From assembly GCA_016213725.1 (NCBI GenBank), contig JACQZS010000262.1, forward strand, positions 1 to 36,748: a stretch of DNA of 36,748 nucleotides, given 5' to 3'. Origin of the DNA: Acidobacteriota bacterium. GTDB taxonomy: Bacteria; Acidobacteriota; Terriglobia; Bryobacterales; Bryobacteraceae. Below, piece by piece: positions 33,091-36,748 of this stretch; the stretch's first letter is position 1; every line of letters starts with the position of its first letter. The notes under the pieces are model-generated. The model was given only the letters and a program-made list of their open reading frames with translations, was not told the DNA's origin and did not search any database. The position numbers and the translations under genes were made by a program.

Positions 33091-33103
33091 AACCGAAACG
33101 GTT
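33091..33103. promoter_or_regulatory. Small palindrome between the aldo/keto reductase and MFS genes
   Basis: AACCG-AAA-CGGTT is a perfect 5-bp inverted repeat directly after the aldo/keto reductase stop. On the minus strand it is followed by TTTTGATT, so it could be a weak terminator. Its CG-centred halves also resemble LacI-family operators, and it lies 70-83 nt upstream of the MFS start. Confidence 0.3.
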
Positions 33104-33106
33104 ATT

Positions 33107-34030
33107 TCAGGCCCGGAACAGCGGCTCCGTGGTCTTAGCCCAGGCTGCGACCTCGGTTTGCTCGCGTTTGTTGAGCGGCCTGAACTCCGCGCCGATCTCC
33201 ATCGCCATGGAGAACAGGCGCTCGTCGCCGGGCGGGACGGCGGCGGTGATCTCCTGCGAGAGGGTCCAACGCAATCCAAGGCGCGCCTTTTCCATCTCGT
33301 CCAACGGCTGGTACCAGCACTTCGGGTACTTCCGCTCGGCGCGCGGCAGGGACTTCGGCCACGGCTGGTACGCCATGCCCTTCAGCGCCATGCGCGCGGC
33401 GCCCTTCTGCTTGGCCTTTTCGAGAATTTGCGGACCGAAGCCGCCGGCGTGCCAGCAGGCGAAGTTCACGGGGAACAGCACCGAATCCGCCGGAAACGCG
33501 TCGAGCAGCGCCAGGGCCGCCTCCGCGTTGTGTGCGGAGAAGCCGCAGTAGCGCGTCTTGCCTTCTTTCTTTGCCTTCAGAAACCACTCCGCCGCCCCGC
33601 CCGGAGCCAGGATCTTGTTTACGTCTTCCATGGAAGACACCGCGTGGAACTGGTAGAGGTCGAAGTGGTCCGTGCGGAGCCGCTTGAACGACCGCTCCAT
33701 CTCCATCTGGGCGCCGGCCGCGTCTCTCATCAACGTCTTGCAGGCCAGGAAGGCGTTCTTGCGATAGGGCTCCAGCGCCGGACCCAGCTTGATTTCAGCC
33801 TCTCCGTTGCCGTACTGCGGCGCAACGTCGTAGTAGTTGATGCCGCGCTCCCAGGCCTCGGCTACGCGCTTGTTGGCCTCGGGCTGCTCGCCGCCCATCG
33901 CCACGATTCCGCCGAATCCGATGATGGACAGCTCGATGCCATCTTTGTACGGACGTCTGGGGAACGGCTTGGCCGCGCTGGCAACCGTTTGGGCCGTGGC
34001 TGCTGTGACAACAAACTCTCGACGGTTCAT
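33107..34030 (-). CDS. Aldo/keto reductase with a Tat-like leader
   Basis: A 307-residue NAD(P)H-dependent oxidoreductase with a TIM barrel. The catalytic tetrad is complete: Asp68 (INYYDVAPQYG), Tyr73, Lys98 (LACKT) and His129 (LYQFHAV). The leader MNRREFVVTAATAQTVASAA has twin arginines at 3-4 and a weak hydrophobic core, similar to the Tat leaders of exported oxidoreductases in this window. An AKR outside the cytoplasm would need its cofactor loaded before export. TACAAT lies 6 nt before the ATG and would give an almost leaderless mRNA. The polysaccharide deacetylase gene is divergent, 53 nt away. Confidence 0.9.
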   Translation of the reverse strand: MNRREFVVTAATAQTVASAAKPFPRRPYKDGIELSIIGFGGIVAMGGEQPEANKRVAEAWERGINYYDVAPQYGNGEAEIKLGPALEPYRKNAFLACKTLMRDAAGAQMEMERSFKRLRTDHFDLYQFHAVSSMEDVNKILAPGGAAEWFLKAKKEGKTRYCGFSAHNAEAALALLDAFPADSVLFPVNFACWHAGGFGPQILEKAKQKGAARMALKGMAYQPWPKSLPRAERKYPKCWYQPLDEMEKARLGLRWTLSQEITAAVPPGDERLFSMAMEIGAEFRPLNKREQTEVAAWAKTTEPLFRA

Positions 34031-34083
34031 GCGCTGATTGTAACTCCAATGCGGCCTTGCGGCGATAAACTACCATCAACCCT

Positions 34084-34902
34084 ATGAAGCCGATGCTCGT
34101 GTCTGCCCTCGGACTCCTCGCCGTCCTCAGCCTCCCTTCGCCCGCGCAGCAGCCTTTCCGCTGGCCCGACGGCAAGCGCGTCGCCGTCAGCCTCACCTTC
34201 GACGACGCCCGCCAGAGCCAGGTCACCAATGGCCTCGACCTCTTTGAGCGCCACCGCACGCACGTCACCTTCTTCGTCAATCCCCGCAACATGGCCCCGC
34301 AGATGGCGGGCTGGAAGCGCGCCGTCACCCTCGGCCACGAAATCGGCAACCACTCCGAAACCCACCCGTGTTCCGGCAACTTCGCCTTCTCGCGCGCCAA
34401 TAACCTGGAAGACTACACCGCCGAACGGTTCGCGGCCGACGTCGACGCCGCCACCGCCGGCATCCAGCGCCTGCTCGGCGTCAACGCCACCACCTTCGCC
34501 TTCCCCTGCGGTCAGAAATACGCCGGCCGCGGCGCGCAGACGCAAAGCACCGTGCCCGTCATCGCCCGCCGCTTTCTCGCCGGCCGCGGATTCAAGGACG
34601 AGTCGGCCAACGATCCGGCCTTCTGCGACCTCGCCCAACTCATGGGCGTCGATTCCGACGGCATGAGCTTCACCGGCATGCTGGCTCAGCTGAAGGATGC
34701 CGAGTCGCGCGGCGCCTGGCTCGTCTTTGCCGGACACAATATCGGTGCCGAAGGCCGCCAGACCACGCTCGTCCCCACTCTCGAGCAGTTCCTTCGCTAC
34801 GCCAACGATCCCGCCAACGGCGTCTGGCTCGACACCATCGAAAATATCGCTTCCTACGTCCGCAAGCAGCGCGCCGCCGCGGGTTCTCCACTGGCGAAAT
34901 AA
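34084..34902 (+). CDS. Secreted polysaccharide deacetylase (CE4 / NodB-like)
   Basis: A 272-residue protein with signal peptide [22 protein letters not shown]. NodB motif 1 is LTFDDA, with Asp40 and Asp41. Motif 2 is GNHSETH, with metal-binding His90 and His94. Motif 3 is replaced by [11 protein letters not shown], as in shorter exported members. The enzyme would remove N- or O-acetyl groups from an extracellular polysaccharide or peptidoglycan. The third codon positions are strongly C-biased, unlike plus-strand genes at the left of the window. It is followed 85 nt later by a dienelactone hydrolase gene on the same strand. Confidence 0.88.
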   Translation: MKPMLVSALGLLAVLSLPSPAQQPFRWPDGKRVAVSLTFDDARQSQVTNGLDLFERHRTHVTFFVNPRNMAPQMAGWKRAVTLGHEIGNHSETHPCSGNFAFSRANNLEDYTAERFAADVDAATAGIQRLLGVNATTFAFPCGQKYAGRGAQTQSTVPVIARRFLAGRGFKDESANDPAFCDLAQLMGVDSDGMSFTGMLAQLKDAESRGAWLVFAGHNIGAEGRQTTLVPTLEQFLRYANDPANGVWLDTIENIASYVRKQRAAAGSPLAK

Positions 34903-34987
34903 CCATAGCCGCGCCGGCCGCCAGGCTTGCGGCAGAGGCGGGAGTTGCAGCCGTGTGTTATCCTCGACCCCAAGAAAGGGGCTTCTC

Positions 34988-35878
34988 ATGGATCGCAAGA
35001 AAGCTAAGGACTTTCCGCAGGAACTGCTCAATCTCTTCGACAGGTACGTGCACGGCGACATCGACCGGCGCGCCTTTCTCGACGGCGCCCAGAAGTACGC
35101 CACGGCCGGTGTCACGGCCACGGCGCTCTGGGAGAGCCTGCGGCCCAACTATGCCTGGGCCCAGCAGGTGCCCAAGGACGACCCGCGCATCAAGACCCAA
35201 GTGGTGACGGTGGATTCCCCCAACGGCAACGGATCCATCAAGGGCCTGCTCGTGAGGCCCTCGAAAGCCACCGGCAAGTTGCCTGGCGTGCTCGTGGTGC
35301 ACGAGAACCGCGGCCTGAATCCTTACATCGAGGACGTGGCGCGGCGCCTGGGTACGGCCAACTTCATGGCCTTCGCGCCCGACGGCCTGACGAGCGTTGG
35401 CGGCTATCCCGGAGACGACGAGAAGGGCGGCGCGCTCTTCCGACAGGTGGACCGCGGCAAGATGAACAACGATCTGGAAGCCGCCGCGCGCTGGCTGAAG
35501 GCCCGGCCCGATTGCACCGGAAAGCTGGGCGTGGTCGGCTTCTGCTTCGGCGGCGGCATTTCGAACATGCTCGCCGTGCGGCTGGGCGCCGACCTCGCCG
35601 CTGCCGTGCCGTTCTACGGAGGACAACCGCCCGTGGAGGATGTCCCGAAGATCAAGGCACCGCTGATGCTGCACTACGCCGGGCTCGACACGCGCGTGAA
35701 CGCCGGCTGGCCCGCCTACGAGACCGCGCTAAAGGCCAACAACATCCCCTACCAGGCCTTTATCTACGAGAACTGCAACCACGGCTTCCACAACGACACC
35801 ACGCCGCGCTACGACGAAGCGGCCGCCAAACTCGCCTGGCAGCGCACCTTGGACCATTTCAACAAAAACCTGCGCTGA
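34988..35878 (+). CDS. Dienelactone hydrolase family protein with Tat-like leader
   Basis: A 296-residue alpha/beta-hydrolase. The DLH triad is visible: Cys186 in GFCFGGG, Asp234 in YAGLDTRV and His265 in CNHGFHND. Glu106 in HENRGLNPY matches the family residue that controls the cysteine nucleophile. The N-terminus has about 25 polar residues and then [19 protein letters not shown], a Tat-like stretch placed unusually deep (about 26-60), as in other long-leader members. The ATG at 34988 has AAAGGGG 6 nt upstream. Its natural substrate is unknown. Confidence 0.9.
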   Translation: MDRKKAKDFPQELLNLFDRYVHGDIDRRAFLDGAQKYATAGVTATALWESLRPNYAWAQQVPKDDPRIKTQVVTVDSPNGNGSIKGLLVRPSKATGKLPGVLVVHENRGLNPYIEDVARRLGTANFMAFAPDGLTSVGGYPGDDEKGGALFRQVDRGKMNNDLEAAARWLKARPDCTGKLGVVGFCFGGGISNMLAVRLGADLAAAVPFYGGQPPVEDVPKIKAPLMLHYAGLDTRVNAGWPAYETALKANNIPYQAFIYENCNHGFHNDTTPRYDEAAAKLAWQRTLDHFNKNLR

Positions 35879-35891
35879 TCCGGCCTTGCCC

Positions 35892-35900
35892 TGCTATCAT
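35892..35900 (+). promoter_or_regulatory. Candidate extended -10 of the methyltransferase gene
   Basis: TGCTATCAT fits the TGnTATAAT extended -10 and ends 10 nt before the ATG at 35911. No -35 is needed for such promoters. The transcript would have only a few leader bases. Confidence 0.35.
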
Positions 35901-35910
35901 CAGGGGCGCT

Positions 35911-36660
35911 ATGTCCACCGGAACTTATCGTTGGCTGGCGCGCTACTTCGACCACCTGTTCGAGCACCAGCGCCCGTTTCCCATCGCCCGCAAGGTGGTC
36001 TTCGGGCCGCTGCTGCCGGCAGTCTCATCGGCCTGCGACCTGTGTTGCGGCACGGGCGAGCTGGCGTTGAACTTCGCAGCTCAAGGCATCCGCACATTCG
36101 CGGTGGATCTCTCGCCCGACATGTGCCGCATCACGCGCGAAAAGGCGCGCGCCGCGTTGCTTCCGGTGAAGGTGATTCGGGCCGATATGCGGGCCTTCCG
36201 GCTACCTCGGCAAGTGGACCTCATCACCTGCGAGTTCGACGCCATCAACCACGTGCCGCGCAAGTCCGACCTTGCCCGCGTTCTGAAATGCGCCGCCCTG
36301 GCGTTGCGCCCCGGCGGTCACTTCGTTTTCGATACCAACAACCGCCTGGCGTTCGAAACCGTCTGGAACAATACCTGGTTCATCGACAAAGACCCCGTGG
36401 CGATGGTCATGCGCAGCACACACAAACCGGGGACCGACAAAGCCGCCTGCGAAGTCGAGTTCTTCATCCGCGAAGGCCAGATCTGGCGCCGCCGCCACGA
36501 ACATGTGGAGGAGGTCTGCTGGACGATGGACGAGATTCGTCAGGCCCTGGCCAAGGCCGGATTTGGCGAGGTACAAACCTGGGACGCCGCCCCGTTCTTC
36601 GATGACCAGTTGACGCAGCCGGGCGCGCGCACCTTCTGGCGCGCGCGCCGCAACGGTTAG
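35911..36660 (+). CDS. Class I SAM-dependent methyltransferase
   Basis: A 249-residue cytoplasmic methyltransferase. Motif I is ACDLCCGTGEL (41-51), the acidic end of beta-2 is Asp66 (FAVDLSPDM), and the motif III/IV region is VIRADMRAFRLP, then DLITCEFDAINHV and the ALRPGGHFVFDTNNRL of the fourth/fifth strand. The C-terminal half is a beta-rich insert typical of the Methyltransf_25 small-molecule or tRNA-like group. The substrate cannot be deduced. The frame is open upstream but that part lies inside the dienelactone hydrolase gene; ATG 35911 is 32 nt after that gene. Its stop overlaps the end of a convergent gene. Confidence 0.9.
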   Translation: MSTGTYRWLARYFDHLFEHQRPFPIARKVVFGPLLPAVSSACDLCCGTGELALNFAAQGIRTFAVDLSPDMCRITREKARAALLPVKVIRADMRAFRLPRQVDLITCEFDAINHVPRKSDLARVLKCAALALRPGGHFVFDTNNRLAFETVWNNTWFIDKDPVAMVMRSTHKPGTDKAACEVEFFIREGQIWRRRHEHVEEVCWTMDEIRQALAKAGFGEVQTWDAAPFFDDQLTQPGARTFWRARRNG

Positions 36661-36748
36661 CGGGGCTTGGTCTCGGTGGCGGTGAGAGCGCCGAGATCGA
36701 TGGTGCGTTCGACGCCGCCGTGGGTCATCTTCAATTTCTGCACGCCGG
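36657..36748 (-). CDS. C-terminal fragment of an unidentified protein
   Basis: A minus-strand frame is open from the right edge to TAA at 36659-36657. It encodes about 29 residues including KLKMTHGGVERTIDLG and ending ETKPR. I cannot assign a family. Its end overlaps the stop of the methyltransferase gene, as seen at other convergent pairs in this window. Confidence 0.4.
   Translation of the reverse strand, partial: GVQKLKMTHGGVERTIDLGALTATETKPR

Noticed and set aside
1-36748. CRISPR arrays, insertion sequences, prophage genes, tRNA or rRNA genes
   Set aside because: No regularly spaced repeats, transposase or integrase motifs, or cloverleaf sequences were seen, and intergenic space is too short for most of them. 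Short tRNAs were checked by eye only.

Overview
The window is a high-GC bacterial chromosomal segment. It holds about 33 protein genes, very little intergenic space and no RNA genes, CRISPR arrays or insertion sequences that I can see. The gene families fit an Acidobacteriota member of the Solibacteres/Bryobacterales type: a TonB-dependent receptor with an N-terminal carboxypeptidase-like domain, Tat-exported Gfo/Idh/MocA oxidoreductases, a TIGR03118-type secreted protein, DUF4136, a sulfatase, GH43 and many CxxCH proteins. This assignment is inference from gene families; no rRNA or marker gene is present.

Layout. 1-3.9 kb: the tail of an unidentified gene, a sulfatase, an MFS transporter (opposite strand) and a Tat-type Gfo/Idh/MocA oxidoreductase. 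4-9.6 kb: an orphan OmpR/PhoB-type response regulator closed by a terminator, then a TonB-dependent receptor and a large secreted protein, closed by a second terminator. 9.6-12.2 kb: a lineage-specific exported protein and an HSL-type esterase.

11.7-17.0 kb (minus strand): a compact six-gene cluster that is the most unusual part of the window. In transcription order it encodes an OmpR-type response regulator, a stand-alone receiver, a coiled-coil outer-membrane porin-like protein, a type-1-copper cupredoxin, a sensor histidine kinase and a c-type haem-binding protein. Several of these genes overlap. Divergent from it, behind an inverted repeat that reaches its Shine-Dalgarno, is a secreted CxxCH/TIGR03118 protein. 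Together they look like an envelope redox or metal sensing and electron-transfer module.

18.9-21.9 kb: a DUF4136 protein, a second Tat-type Gfo/Idh/MocA oxidoreductase and a divergent GH43-like glycosidase. 21.9-26.9 kb (minus strand): a tight catabolic operon of CoA-transferase, 2x[4Fe-4S] ferredoxin, 2-oxoacid:ferredoxin oxidoreductase alpha, a fused beta-gamma subunit, and a branched-chain aminotransferase. It has a near-consensus promoter (TTGACA, 17 bp, GATAAA) with a palindrome just upstream. The genes form a chain from branched-chain amino acid to 2-oxoacid to acyl-CoA plus reduced ferredoxin to acid, which could also run in the biosynthetic direction.

27.2-36.7 kb: a MOCOS-like class V aminotransferase and a six-hairpin glycosidase (plus strand); a CxxCH exported protein, an MFS transporter and a Tat-type aldo/keto reductase (minus strand); a polysaccharide deacetylase, a dienelactone hydrolase and a methyltransferase (plus strand); and the tail of an unidentified minus-strand gene. 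The plus strand changes from strongly G-rich on the left to C-rich on the right whatever the direction of the genes, so a GC-skew transition may cross this window.
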